From Acidimicrobiales bacterium (lineage in GTDB: Bacteria > Actinomycetota > Acidimicrobiia > Acidimicrobiales > Ilumatobacteraceae), in the NCBI GenBank assembly GCA_030833305.1, contig JAURHL010000084.1, positions 1 through 7,884 of the forward strand: a stretch of DNA of 7,884 nt, read 5' to 3'. The position numbers and the translations under genes were made by a program. The first letter of the stretch is position 1. Every line of letters starts with the position of its first letter. Under the pieces are notes generated by a model that was given only the letters and a program-made list of their open reading frames with translations, was not told the origin of the DNA and made no database searches. Positions 1 through 6,560 of the stretch are shown here, piece by piece.

Positions 1-217
1 AGCGGGCGATGCCGGTGGACTCCGAACCGCCGCAAGCCGCCACCAAAGCGGCGAACGACACCGTCGCTCCGCCGGCGACGAAGAAGCGACGACGCGACAG
101 CGAGCGGGCGAAGTTCAGGCACCGGGTGGCTTCGACGATGGACCCGAGGGCATCGGTCCGGTGGTTAGCGGTGTCGCGCAACGCACGACGCAGTTCGTCA
201 CGGTTGAAATCGTTCAT
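1..217 (-). CDS. Tat-exported lipoprotein, N-terminal part (gene cut by window edge)
   Basis: Seventy-two codons are visible before the gene leaves the window. A twin-arginine motif (S41-R42-R43-R44-F45-F46) precedes a hydrophobic stretch (about residues 47-61) ending in a lipobox, V59-A60-A61-C62, followed by GGS. The product is therefore predicted to be exported folded by the Tat system and lipid-anchored at Cys62. The stretch before the arginines is unusually long (about 40 residues) and polar. ATG 217 is preferred over ATG 223 because a GGAG at 227-224 lies 6 bases from the former and directly abuts the latter. It begins 13 bases after the stop of the ferritin-like gene, so the two are probably co-transcribed. 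I infer that the missing mature part is another ferritin-like domain, since such proteins often carry Tat signals and occur in pairs; nothing visible proves this. Confidence 0.75.
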   Translation of the reverse strand, partial: MNDFNRDELRRALRDTANHRTDALGSIVEATRCLNFARSLSRRRFFVAGGATVSFAALVAACGGSESTGIAR

Positions 218-223
218 GGTCAT

Positions 224-227
224 CTCC
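224..227 (-). promoter_or_regulatory. Ribosome binding site deciding the lipoprotein start
   Basis: GGAG on the minus strand, directly touching ATG 223 and 6 bases before ATG 217. The spacing favours the second ATG as the working start. Confidence 0.5.
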
Positions 228-230
228 GGA

Positions 231-764
231 TCAGGCCTGCGGGGCGAGGGACACGACGTCGGACGTCGTCAGGAACAAATCGATGTCGCTCACGGGCGAC
301 TTGCCGGCCAAGGCGGCCATCGCGGCGCAATGACGCGACTCGCCGATGAGGATGGAAGCGACGAGCGCGGCACCCTCGGTCCCCTCGAGAAGGCCGAGGA
401 GATCGGTGTGCGTGACCACCAGGGTGTTCTCGAGCTCGTGGGCCGCCAGAGCCATCGACTCGGTGTTCGCACCGAATCCGGGCTTCAACGACGAGAACAA
501 CGCGTCGTTGCGCGCCTGAGGAGCGTCGGTGCCCAGCAGCGCCGACAAGGACTGCGCGTAGGCGTCGTGATGCGCGGCCACGGCCACCAAGCTCGCGACG
601 TGGTCTCCACCGGCCCCCGCGGCCACGGCCTGCTCGTACAAGTCGCGGGCGGTCAACTCGGCGGACTGGGCGAAGGCCAGCAATTCGATGTCGGCCGATG
701 TCGGGCGACGTGGGGGAGTGGTCGCGAACTTGTCACTGTTCTTGGTCACGGGGGTCGTGCTCAC
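231..764 (-). CDS. Ferritin-like domain protein (four-helix bundle), 177 aa
   Basis: Almost entirely alpha-helical, with the layout of the ferritin-like superfamily: helix 1 around 24-49 (E36 and E44 in an AELTARDLYEQA stretch), helix 2 around 54-77 (H65-H66-D67), helix 3 around 100-127 (H109-E110-L111-E112) and helix 4 around 129-153 with an ExxH pair (E142, H145). E36, E112, E142 and H145 are plausible metal ligands. Helix 2 shows His-His-Asp where ferritin-like proteins usually carry Glu-x-x-His, so the metal site may be atypical. There is no signal peptide, so it should be cytoplasmic, unlike its downstream neighbour. The GTG at 764 is chosen because AAAGGA sits 5 bases before it; the frame stays open to 824 but the added residues look like translated non-coding sequence. 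Iron binding or redox activity is inferred from fold only, and the substrate is unknown. Confidence 0.8.
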   Translation of the reverse strand: MSTTPVTKNSDKFATTPPRRPTSADIELLAFAQSAELTARDLYEQAVAAGAGGDHVASLVAVAAHHDAYAQSLSALLGTDAPQARNDALFSSLKPGFGANTESMALAAHELENTLVVTHTDLLGLLEGTEGAALVASILIGESRHCAAMAALAGKSPVSDIDLFLTTSDVVSLAPQA

Positions 765-769
765 GAGTG

Positions 770-775
770 TCCTTT
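770..775 (-). promoter_or_regulatory. Ribosome binding site of the ferritin-like gene
   Basis: AAAGGA on the minus strand, 5 bases before GTG 764. It fixes the start well inside the longer open frame. Confidence 0.65.
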
Positions 776-785
776 CAGAACCGGA

Positions 786-809
786 CGCCCGGCTGTCTCT
801 GCCGGTGCG
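786..809 (-). terminator. Small hairpin between the kinase and ferritin-like genes
   Basis: CCGGC (789-793) pairs with GCCGG (801-805) around a 7-base loop. Three further pairs (786-788 with 807-809) form if T806 is bulged. It lies in the 63-base gap after the kinase stop and has no T-tract. It could be a weak terminator closing the glycerol-type operon or merely a leader hairpin of the next gene. Confidence 0.25.
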
Positions 810-827
810 CCCGAACAACTCCACACT

Positions 828-2333
828 CTAGAAGTCGAGGCTCGACAGCTCGGGTATCCAACCGGAGGCGCGGGTCACAGCGTCGGCCCACTTCGCCCGT
901 TGGCGGGCTCGATCGATCTCCGATCGGGGCTCGACGATCGACAGTGGGCGCCACAATCCGGCGATCTCGTCGAGGGAGGCCCAGGTGCCCGTGGCGAGCC
1001 CGGCCAGATAGCCGGCACCGAGCGTCGTGGCCTCGCTGATGGGCGAGACCGCCACCGGTCGACCGGTGGCATCGGCGAGGGCCTGCACGAACGTGCGGTT
1101 CCGGCTCATACCCCCGTCGACACGAATCTCGGGGACCCGGACGGCGGGGTGGTCGGCTTCGATGGCCTCCAGCAGATCGGCGCCACGATGGGCCACTCCC
1201 TCGAGGACCGCGCGCACGACGTGCGCCCGACCCGAACCACGGGTGAGACCCAACAAAGCGCCACGAGCGCCGTAATCCCACGTGGGGGTGCCGAGGCCGA
1301 GCAGAGCCGGCACGTACATCACCCCGTCGGTGTCGGAGCACGATGCGGCGACGGTGTCGCTCTCGGCGGCGTCGGCGATGATGCCCAGATCGTCACGCAA
1401 CCATTCGATGTTCGTGCCGGCGGACAACATGATGGCTTCCGAAGCCCACCACACCTCGGGAGTCGGCGCGTGCTGTCGACTCCACGCCACGATCGGGAAC
1501 GTGCCGTGCCCGGATCGTTCCGGCGTACCGGGTGCATCGGTTCCGAGCAACACGTTCATCATTCCGCCCGTGCCGAAAGTGCACTTGGCCATGTTCGGAC
1601 GAACGCACGACTGGCCCATCAACGACGCCTGTTGGTCTCCGGCCAACGCGGCTATCGGGGGAGAACCTTCGAGTGCGGTGGCGTGTCCGATCACGCCCGA
1701 CGACGCCACGATGGAGGGCAGGATCTCCATCGGAACGCCGAGTGCTTCGCACGCCCGTCGATGCCAACGTGGTCCACCGTCGGCGTTGATTTCGCAGAGT
1801 CCGGTGACCGCGGCATTTCCGTGATCGGTGACGTGAAACGAACCCCGCGACAACGTCCAGGCGATCCAGGTGTCGACGGTACCGAAGGCGAGATCGTCGA
1901 CGATGGCCGCCACCGCCGCATCGTCGCCGACGTGATTCTTCAGCAGCCACGCCACCTTCGTCGCCGACTGGTTCGGAGCCAAACCGAGACCGTGTTCGAG
2001 TTTGGCCATGATGCATTCACCGACGGTTCGCAGGTCCTGCCAACCGAGAGCCGGTCCGATGGGCATGCCGGTGCTCCGGCGCCACACGATGGTTGACGCG
2101 CGTTGATTGGTGATGCCGACCGACGCCACGGGACCGGCGTCGGCGATGGAGAGTCGAGCGACCTCCAAAACCAACCGCGCCATCTCGAGGGCATCGAACT
2201 CCACGAGGCCGGCGAACGGCGTCGACGGAACGAAGGCTCGATGGTGAAGTCCGTTCACCGAACCGTCGGGGCGCACGACGGCGGACCGTAGACCACTCGT
2301 CCCGACGTCGATGACCAGTACGGATCCGCTCAT
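828..2333 (-). CDS. FGGY-family carbohydrate kinase, glycerol kinase-like, 501 aa
   Basis: The length equals that of E. coli GlpK and the two-domain FGGY fold is evident. The N-terminal phosphate loop is D9-V-G-T-S13. A GlpK-like stretch GITNQR runs 73-78, followed by W98, then the sugar-kinase core AGDQQASLMGQ at 231-241 with D233 as catalytic base, the phosphate loop FGTGG at 253-257, GARGALLGLT at 355-364 and the adenosine-side RVDGG at 404-408. It should phosphorylate a polyol or sugar with ATP in the cytoplasm. By alignment to E. coli GlpK, Arg83, Trp103, Asp245 and Gln246 are kept (R78, W98, D233, Q234), but Glu84, Tyr135 and Phe270 become A79, N121 and M258. Glycerol is thus a likely substrate by context only; another polyol or ketose is possible. 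ATG 2333 lies 17 bases after the membrane-protein stop, with no clear Shine-Dalgarno, so coupled translation in one operon is likely. The stop is TAG at 830-828. Confidence 0.9.
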   Translation of the reverse strand: MSGSVLVIDVGTSGLRSAVVRPDGSVNGLHHRAFVPSTPFAGLVEFDALEMARLVLEVARLSIADAGPVASVGITNQRASTIVWRRSTGMPIGPALGWQDLRTVGECIMAKLEHGLGLAPNQSATKVAWLLKNHVGDDAAVAAIVDDLAFGTVDTWIAWTLSRGSFHVTDHGNAAVTGLCEINADGGPRWHRRACEALGVPMEILPSIVASSGVIGHATALEGSPPIAALAGDQQASLMGQSCVRPNMAKCTFGTGGMMNVLLGTDAPGTPERSGHGTFPIVAWSRQHAPTPEVWWASEAIMLSAGTNIEWLRDDLGIIADAAESDTVAASCSDTDGVMYVPALLGLGTPTWDYGARGALLGLTRGSGRAHVVRAVLEGVAHRGADLLEAIEADHPAVRVPEIRVDGGMSRNRTFVQALADATGRPVAVSPISEATTLGAGYLAGLATGTWASLDEIAGLWRPLSIVEPRSEIDRARQRAKWADAVTRASGWIPELSSLDF

Positions 2334-2350
2334 GTCAGGAGTCTGTCACG

Positions 2351-2785
2351 TCAGCGTTGACCGGACGGTCGAGCACCGCGCTTGCGCATGGATGAACCGA
2401 GCAGACCCCCGAGAACACCCATGGAGATCATCACGGTGAGGTTGAAGATGACGCCGAACCATCGCACTTCGCCCCCACGAGCGAGTTTGACGACGATGAG
2501 GATGGCTTGGGGAACGACGTAGGTGACGGCGGCGGTCACGATTCCGTGCGACAGCGGAGTTCCGCGCTGCTGGTGCCAGGCCGCGACACCCGCACCCAAC
2601 AAGAAACCGATCGCGGCACCGAGCGACAACAAGACGACGAGAGTGGCCTTGCCGCCTTCGGGCGTCTCGTCACCGGCGAGGATGCGCGCCGCCACCGACA
2701 ACGGCACGGCGAACACCAGGGCGACCGATGCGCCGGCGCGAATCGCCGCACGGTCCCAACGACTGATCGACATCGAGTCATTCAC
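2351..2785 (-). CDS. Four-helix integral membrane protein of unknown function, 144 aa
   Basis: I do not recognise a family. Four hydrophobic segments are clear: about residues 13-36, 47-70, 80-102 and 109-132, with a basic C-terminus (RKRGARPSGQR). The only sizeable soluble parts are a loop around 37-46 (GDETPEGGK) and another around 71-79. There is no signal peptide beyond the first helix. It sits between the AGPS-like oxidase and the kinase, so a role in moving a substrate or tethering the enzymes is possible, but four short helices are few for a transporter. The start is a choice between GTG 2785, which overlaps the upstream stop in a GTGA, and GTG 2791; an AAGGAG at 2801-2796 is 10 and 4 bases from them respectively. 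A third option is ATG at residue 5. The frame continues open upstream only as a shadow of the oxidase gene. Confidence 0.75.
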   Translation of the reverse strand: MNDSMSISRWDRAAIRAGASVALVFAVPLSVAARILAGDETPEGGKATLVVLLSLGAAIGFLLGAGVAAWHQQRGTPLSHGIVTAAVTYVVPQAILIVVKLARGGEVRWFGVIFNLTVMISMGVLGGLLGSSMRKRGARPSGQR

Positions 2786-4281
2786 GGCCACTGCACTCCT
2801 TCCCATCCGTCCGGCAACGGAAGCCCCATCTTGCCGGGGTTCAATATGCCCTTCGGATCGAGGGAGTTCTTCAACGCGCGCAACACCGTGAAGCCCGACC
2901 CGAGCGCTTCTTCCATGAATCGCGCACGATTGAGTCCGACTCCGTGATGGTGACTGAGGTTTCCTCCGTGGGCCAGAACCGCGCGGGTACCGGCGTCCCA
3001 CAGGGCGGTGTACGTGGACTCCACCTCGCCGGCCGGGGGGTTCGCCGCGAACGTGAAGTACAGGCACGCCCCGTCGATGTAACTGTGCGACAGGTGACAC
3101 GTCGCCGTGCGCGCGTGCGGAACCGCCAGCATCGCGGCACGGGTGGCGTCGAAGATCGAGCTCAGTCGTCCCCACGGAGCGGCGATTTCCATGGTGTCCA
3201 CGACGAAGCCCTTTTTCGTGAGGGCCTGCAGCGCGCTGGTGTCGTTGCGATGGTGCATCCACCGTTCGACCAACTCGACGTCGCGGGGCGCGCACCCGGG
3301 CGTCGACAAACATTCCTCGTCGACGATGCTCATCGACGCGTCCACACTGGCACGATCACCCTCGTCGAGGACCAGTAGCACGCACACCGACCCGTCACCG
3401 CCTTGTCCACGCTTGCTCTCCGGTGCGTCGTACAGACGCAACACCGCCGGGGTTCCTCCGCGACGAAGAATTCGTCGGCAGGCATCGAGTCCGTCCTCGA
3501 ACGTGTCGAACCCGAACGCCGCACGACGCTCGCTGGTGGCCACGGGTCGGCAGCGAAGCCAGACGCGCGTGACGACGCCCAGCGTTCCCTCGCTCCCGAC
3601 GAAGATCTGATTGAGATCCGGTCCGGCGGCGGCACGCGGCGCTCCTCCGGTGCGCACGACGGTGCCGTCGGCCAGCACCACCTCGAGGCCGACGACCATG
3701 TCCTCGATCTTTCCGTAGCGCGTCGAGTATTGCCCCGCACCACGGCACGCGACCCAGCCGCCGACGGTGGCGATGTCGAAGCTCTGGGGGAAGTGCCCCA
3801 CTGTCAGCCCCGCGGGGCGTAGATGATCCTCGAGATCGGGGCCGAACGTTCCGGGAAGCACCTCCACGGTCAGCGAATCGTCGTCGACCTCGGCGACGCC
3901 CCGCATCGCCGTGGTGTCGAGCAACACTCCGCCGTGCACGGGCGTGGAAGCACCGCACACACCGCTTCGTCCGCCGGCCGCGGTGACCGGAATGGAGTGG
4001 TCGTTGCAATACGCGAGGAGCCGCGAAACCTCCGTGGTGCTCGTCGGTCGGCACAGGATGGCGGCCGCCTTGGGGACCTCGCCGCGAAGGGCCCAGTGCA
4101 TGGTCAACGGCCACCAGTCACGACTGGCCTCGGCGGTTTCGCGCGCGGAGACGGTGGTGGCGCAGATCGATGCGATCGCGTCGAGGTGATGTTGCTCGAC
4201 GCGTGGGGTTCGGTGGTCGAAGTGATCAGCGACGTCGCCGGCGGTGACCAGTTCGATGGGGGGAGTGATCTCGGTGGTCAT
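2782..4281 (-). CDS. FAD-linked oxidase, alkyl-dihydroxyacetonephosphate synthase (AGPS) type, 499 aa
   Basis: This belongs to the vanillyl-alcohol-oxidase/AGPS flavoprotein fold. The FAD-binding half covers roughly 70-250: GGRSG (103-107), TVGGW (172-176), the IEDMVVGLEVV stretch (192-202) and GPDLNQIFVGSEGTLGVVT (220-238). The C-terminal substrate domain carries marks of AGPS rather than glycolate oxidase: R282 in a VLRLYD stretch matching the region of human AGPS Arg419, an APWGR element, S400-Y401-IDGAC matching the catalytic Tyr region, and the histidine triplet H444-H445-H446 followed by GVG. AGPS exchanges the acyl group of acyl-DHAP for a fatty alcohol, making the ether bond of ether lipids. 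The protein lacks the long N-terminal part of eukaryotic AGPS, and no signal peptide is seen. ATG 4281 overlaps the glpD stop (ATGA). The cluster would supply DHAP. An oxidase acting on another 2-hydroxy acid or glycerol derivative remains possible. Confidence 0.87.
   Translation of the reverse strand: MTTEITPPIELVTAGDVADHFDHRTPRVEQHHLDAIASICATTVSARETAEASRDWWPLTMHWALRGEVPKAAAILCRPTSTTEVSRLLAYCNDHSIPVTAAGGRSGVCGASTPVHGGVLLDTTAMRGVAEVDDDSLTVEVLPGTFGPDLEDHLRPAGLTVGHFPQSFDIATVGGWVACRGAGQYSTRYGKIEDMVVGLEVVLADGTVVRTGGAPRAAAGPDLNQIFVGSEGTLGVVTRVWLRCRPVATSERRAAFGFDTFEDGLDACRRILRRGGTPAVLRLYDAPESKRGQGGDGSVCVLLVLDEGDRASVDASMSIVDEECLSTPGCAPRDVELVERWMHHRNDTSALQALTKKGFVVDTMEIAAPWGRLSSIFDATRAAMLAVPHARTATCHLSHSYIDGACLYFTFAANPPAGEVESTYTALWDAGTRAVLAHGGNLSHHHGVGLNRARFMEEALGSGFTVLRALKNSLDPKGILNPGKMGLPLPDGWEGVQWP
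2796..2801 (-). promoter_or_regulatory. Ribosome binding site of the membrane-protein gene, inside the oxidase gene
   Basis: AAGGAG on the minus strand within the last codons of the AGPS-like gene, 10 bases before GTG 2785 and 4 bases before GTG 2791. It supports a real, separately initiated gene after 2785. Confidence 0.55.
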
Positions 4282-5960
4282 GGATACATCTCGCTCTCGG
4301 TGACGAGCGCCGCGGTCGATTCGTGGGCGCAGATTTCGGTGAAGGTCGCGACCTCGGCGTCGATTCGCGCTCGGTCCCATCCGGCCACTGGGGCGACCAG
4401 TTCGGCCACCGATCGGGCGGCGGCCAGCGTCTCGTCGCGATCGAACAATAGACATCGCGTGCGTCGCGAGAGGATGTCGTCGAGGGTGGTGGCCATTTCG
4501 TGCGTCACGGCATGGAGGGCCTCCGCGCGCACGTAGGGGAGTCCGGGCACGAGTGGATCTGCGAGATCGGGTCGCTTGGCGATCAGGTCATGGATCGCTC
4601 GAGCGCCGGTGCCGTGCCGCGATTCGAGGTGGGCCTCGAGGGTTCCATCGGAACGGGGACGCATCGCGCCCCGCAACTTCAATCGCTTCGTGCGGCAACG
4701 ACCGACGTTCGCGCCGGCGAGCAGCTCGACCGCGGCATCGACCGTGTCCTCGGCCATTTCGCGATACGTCGTGAGTTTTCCGCCGGTGACGGTGATGATG
4801 CCCGACTCCCCGCGGTGGACCAGGTGTCGACGCGACAAGTCGGCGGTGCGGGCGGCTTTTCCGCCTTGTCCCGTTCCGTCGGCCGCGTTGACCTGCTTCA
4901 CCAACGGACGTAATCCGGCCCACACTCCGATGACGTCCTGGGCGGTGATACCGGTGGTGACGCTGGCGTTCAGGGCCCTCACCACGTAGTCGATGTCGTC
5001 CTTGGTGCACTGTGGATCGTCGACGGGTCCGCGGTAGTCGGTGTCTGTGGTTCCGACGTACGTGTGCGTGAAGGTTCCATCGGGACGGGGACCCCACGGC
5101 ACGACGAACAGACTGCGTTTGTCCTTGGGCACGGGGATCACGACGGCGATGTCGTTGCGGACCTTGTCCCACGGAACGGTGACGTGCACGCCCTTGGCCG
5201 GACGAATGGTGTCGGGGTCCACGCCGGTCTCGAGCGTTCGGATCTCGTCGGTCCAGACGCCGGCGGCGTTGACGACGACGCGTGCCCCGACGTCGAAGCG
5301 CTCACCGTCGCACAGCACGGACACCCCGTTCGCGCGTCCCGATTCGTCGCGGGTGATCGCCGTGACGGCGCATCGATTGACGATGGTCGCTCCATGATCG
5401 GCCGCGGTGAGCGCGACGGACAGACAGAGCCGAGCGTCGTCGGCTTGGGCGTCGTAGTAGATGTACGCCGACGCCAGGCGTTGCTCGGGCATGGTGGGCA
5501 TGTGCGCGAGCGCCTTCTTCTTGCGCAAGCGTCGATGCACACGTCCGATGCGCGCCCCTCCCGTGAGGTCGTACATCCACAGTGCCGACCCGAGGGCACG
5601 GGCGATCTTGCGCGACACGAGTCCGTCCTTGGTGAGGATCGGAAGCATGAACGGCAACATCGACACGAGGTGCGGTGCGTTGCGACGGAGCCGTTGACGC
5701 TCGTACAGCGCCTCGTAGACGAGTCGAACCTCGCCTTGTTGCAGATAGCGCAATCCGCCGTGCACCAGCTTGGAGCTCTTGGACGACGTTCCGGATGCGA
5801 AGTCGTTCTGGTCGACGATTGCGGTTCGCAACCCCCGCGACGCCGCGTCGAGGGCCACCCCGACCCCGGTGATTCCGCCACCGACGACGACCACGTCGAA
5901 GTTTCCCTCTTTCAATCGGGCGACCTGGCTCGCACGCACGATCGGATCGGGGCGAGCCAT
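4278..5960 (-). CDS. glpD: Aerobic glycerol-3-phosphate dehydrogenase, 560 aa
   Basis: FAD enzyme that oxidises sn-glycerol-3-phosphate to dihydroxyacetone phosphate and passes electrons to quinone at the inner face of the membrane. The Rossmann motif GGGITG spans 27-32, followed by the GlpD signature SSKLVHGGLRYL at 62-73. NAAGVW lies at 231-236, VGTTDTDY at 302-309, WAGLRPL at 347-353 (R351 matching the substrate Arg317 of E. coli) and TGGKLTTYR at 392-400 (K395 matching Lys354). The C-terminal 150 residues form the usual cap domain. Length is normal for the family. ATG 5960 is preferred: the frame is open to a GTG at 6023, but the extra 21 residues are proline-rich and reach into the promoter region; the Shine-Dalgarno before 5960 is poor (AGGGG 13 bases away). 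It is the first gene of the minus-strand operon and overlaps the AGPS-like gene by 4 bases. Confidence 0.95.
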   Translation of the reverse strand: MARPDPIVRASQVARLKEGNFDVVVVGGGITGVGVALDAASRGLRTAIVDQNDFASGTSSKSSKLVHGGLRYLQQGEVRLVYEALYERQRLRRNAPHLVSMLPFMLPILTKDGLVSRKIARALGSALWMYDLTGGARIGRVHRRLRKKKALAHMPTMPEQRLASAYIYYDAQADDARLCLSVALTAADHGATIVNRCAVTAITRDESGRANGVSVLCDGERFDVGARVVVNAAGVWTDEIRTLETGVDPDTIRPAKGVHVTVPWDKVRNDIAVVIPVPKDKRSLFVVPWGPRPDGTFTHTYVGTTDTDYRGPVDDPQCTKDDIDYVVRALNASVTTGITAQDVIGVWAGLRPLVKQVNAADGTGQGGKAARTADLSRRHLVHRGESGIITVTGGKLTTYREMAEDTVDAAVELLAGANVGRCRTKRLKLRGAMRPRSDGTLEAHLESRHGTGARAIHDLIAKRPDLADPLVPGLPYVRAEALHAVTHEMATTLDDILSRRTRCLLFDRDETLAAARSVAELVAPVAGWDRARIDAEVATFTEICAHESTAALVTESEMYP

Positions 5961-6080
5961 GCCCGCGACAGTACCCCTGACCGGCCCGTCGGGGAGAGGG
6001 GGCGGTGCTGAGACGGATATCACGCCGTGTTAGTTCGCACTCTTTGCAGATTGACAATCGGTGCGTCTAAATTTCTTCAC
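5961..6080. promoter_or_regulatory. Divergent promoter region between glpD and perR
   Basis: The only divergent gap in the window. For the plus strand, a -10-like TAAATT at 6068-6073 with a weak -35 TTGCAG at 6044-6049 (18-base spacer) would start transcription at about 6080-6081, on the perR GTG. For the minus strand, TTGTCA at 6057-6052 and TAACAC at 6032-6027 (19-base spacer) could drive glpD with an untranslated leader of roughly 60 bases. Both assignments come from sequence likeness only. The region 6041-6080 is clearly more AT-rich than its surroundings. Confidence 0.45.
6047..6061. promoter_or_regulatory. Candidate Fur-family operator (7-1-7 palindrome)
   Basis: GATTG-A-CAATC at 6049-6059 is a perfect 5-1-5 inverted repeat. 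Extended to 15 bases it pairs at 6 of 7 positions, the 7-1-7 shape typical of PerR/Fur/Zur boxes. It lies between the proposed -35 and -10 of perR and contains the candidate -35 of glpD, so a bound regulator could affect both directions. The bases do not match the B. subtilis PerR consensus closely. Confidence 0.4.
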
Positions 6081-6524
6081 GTGAAGTCACCGGCCGAACT
6101 CACCGAGACATTCCGAGCCAACGGGCTCAAGGTCACCCCGCAGCGTCAGCTGCTATTTGGCTTGATGCACGGCAACACGGTGCACCCCACGGCCGAGGCC
6201 TTGTTCGCCGAGGCGAGCGCCCGGATGCCCGGCATCTCGTTGCGCACGGTGTACCAGACCCTCACCGACCTGGCGTCCATGGGTGAACTGCGACTGATCG
6301 ACGTGGGTACCGGTGCCACACGATTCGATCCCAACACCGACGATCATCACCACGTCGTCTGTTCGTCGTGCGGCGAGGTCCGTGACGTGTACGTCGCGGG
6401 CTCGGACCGGTTGAAGGTCGACGGACTCGATGGCTTCCGGATCGAGGAAGCGTCCATTTTGTTCAGCGGTACGTGCGTCACGTGTGCGTCCGACACGGTT
6501 TCTCGAGCCTCGGCTCGGGGATAA
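6081..6524 (+). CDS. perR: PerR-type Fur-family peroxide-responsive regulator, 147 aa
   Basis: A winged-helix DNA-binding half (about 1-80, with TPQR at 19-22 and recognition-helix residues SLRTVYQTL at 53-61) is joined to a metal-binding dimerisation half. The regulatory metal ligands of B. subtilis PerR (His37, Asp85, His91, His93, Asp104) are all present at a constant offset of two: H35, D83, H89, H91, D102. The structural zinc site is C94-x-x-C97 and C132-x-x-C135. D83, where many Fur proteins have Glu, points to PerR-type peroxide sensing by metal-catalysed His oxidation, though a Fur-type iron sensor cannot be excluded. GTG 6081 is chosen over the upstream start at 6027 because homology begins there and the upstream residues overlap promoter-like DNA. 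No Shine-Dalgarno precedes it, so the mRNA may be leaderless. Rubrerythrin follows 36 bases later and is a likely operon partner and target. Confidence 0.88.
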   Translation: MKSPAELTETFRANGLKVTPQRQLLFGLMHGNTVHPTAEALFAEASARMPGISLRTVYQTLTDLASMGELRLIDVGTGATRFDPNTDDHHHVVCSSCGEVRDVYVAGSDRLKVDGLDGFRIEEASILFSGTCVTCASDTVSRASARG

Positions 6525-6560
6525 GCAAAGAAAACCCACCAACCCGAAAGTGAGAATGTC

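Noticed and set aside
9..2096. A 695-codon open frame on the plus strand opposite the kinase and ferritin-like genes
   Set aside because: It runs antisense to two clearly homologous genes, its protein is Gly/Arg/His-rich without domains, and it has no ribosome binding site. Long antisense frames are expected in GC-rich codon usage.
2786..3313. Extension of the membrane-protein frame upstream to 3313
   Set aside because: The added residues are Arg/Gly-rich shadow translation of the AGPS-like gene; hydrophobic segments and a Shine-Dalgarno support a start at 2785-2791.
4282..4455. Extension of the AGPS-like gene to 4455
   Set aside because: The 58 extra residues are Arg-rich and lie inside the glpD cap-domain coding region; ATG 4281 gives the normal coupled start.
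3823..4536. A 237-codon plus-strand open frame across the AGPS-like/glpD junction
   Set aside because: Antisense shadow of two strongly supported genes; composition is that of translated complement, with no motif.
5961..6023. GTG 6023 as the glpD start
   Set aside because: The added residues are proline-rich, unlike GlpD N-termini, and the start would fall in the promoter region. ATG 5960 precedes the Rossmann motif by a normal distance.
6051..6056. TTGACA as the -35 box of perR
   Set aside because: The only good -10 (6068-6073) is just 11 bases away and nothing suitable lies 16-18 bases downstream; the bases are better explained as part of the palindrome.
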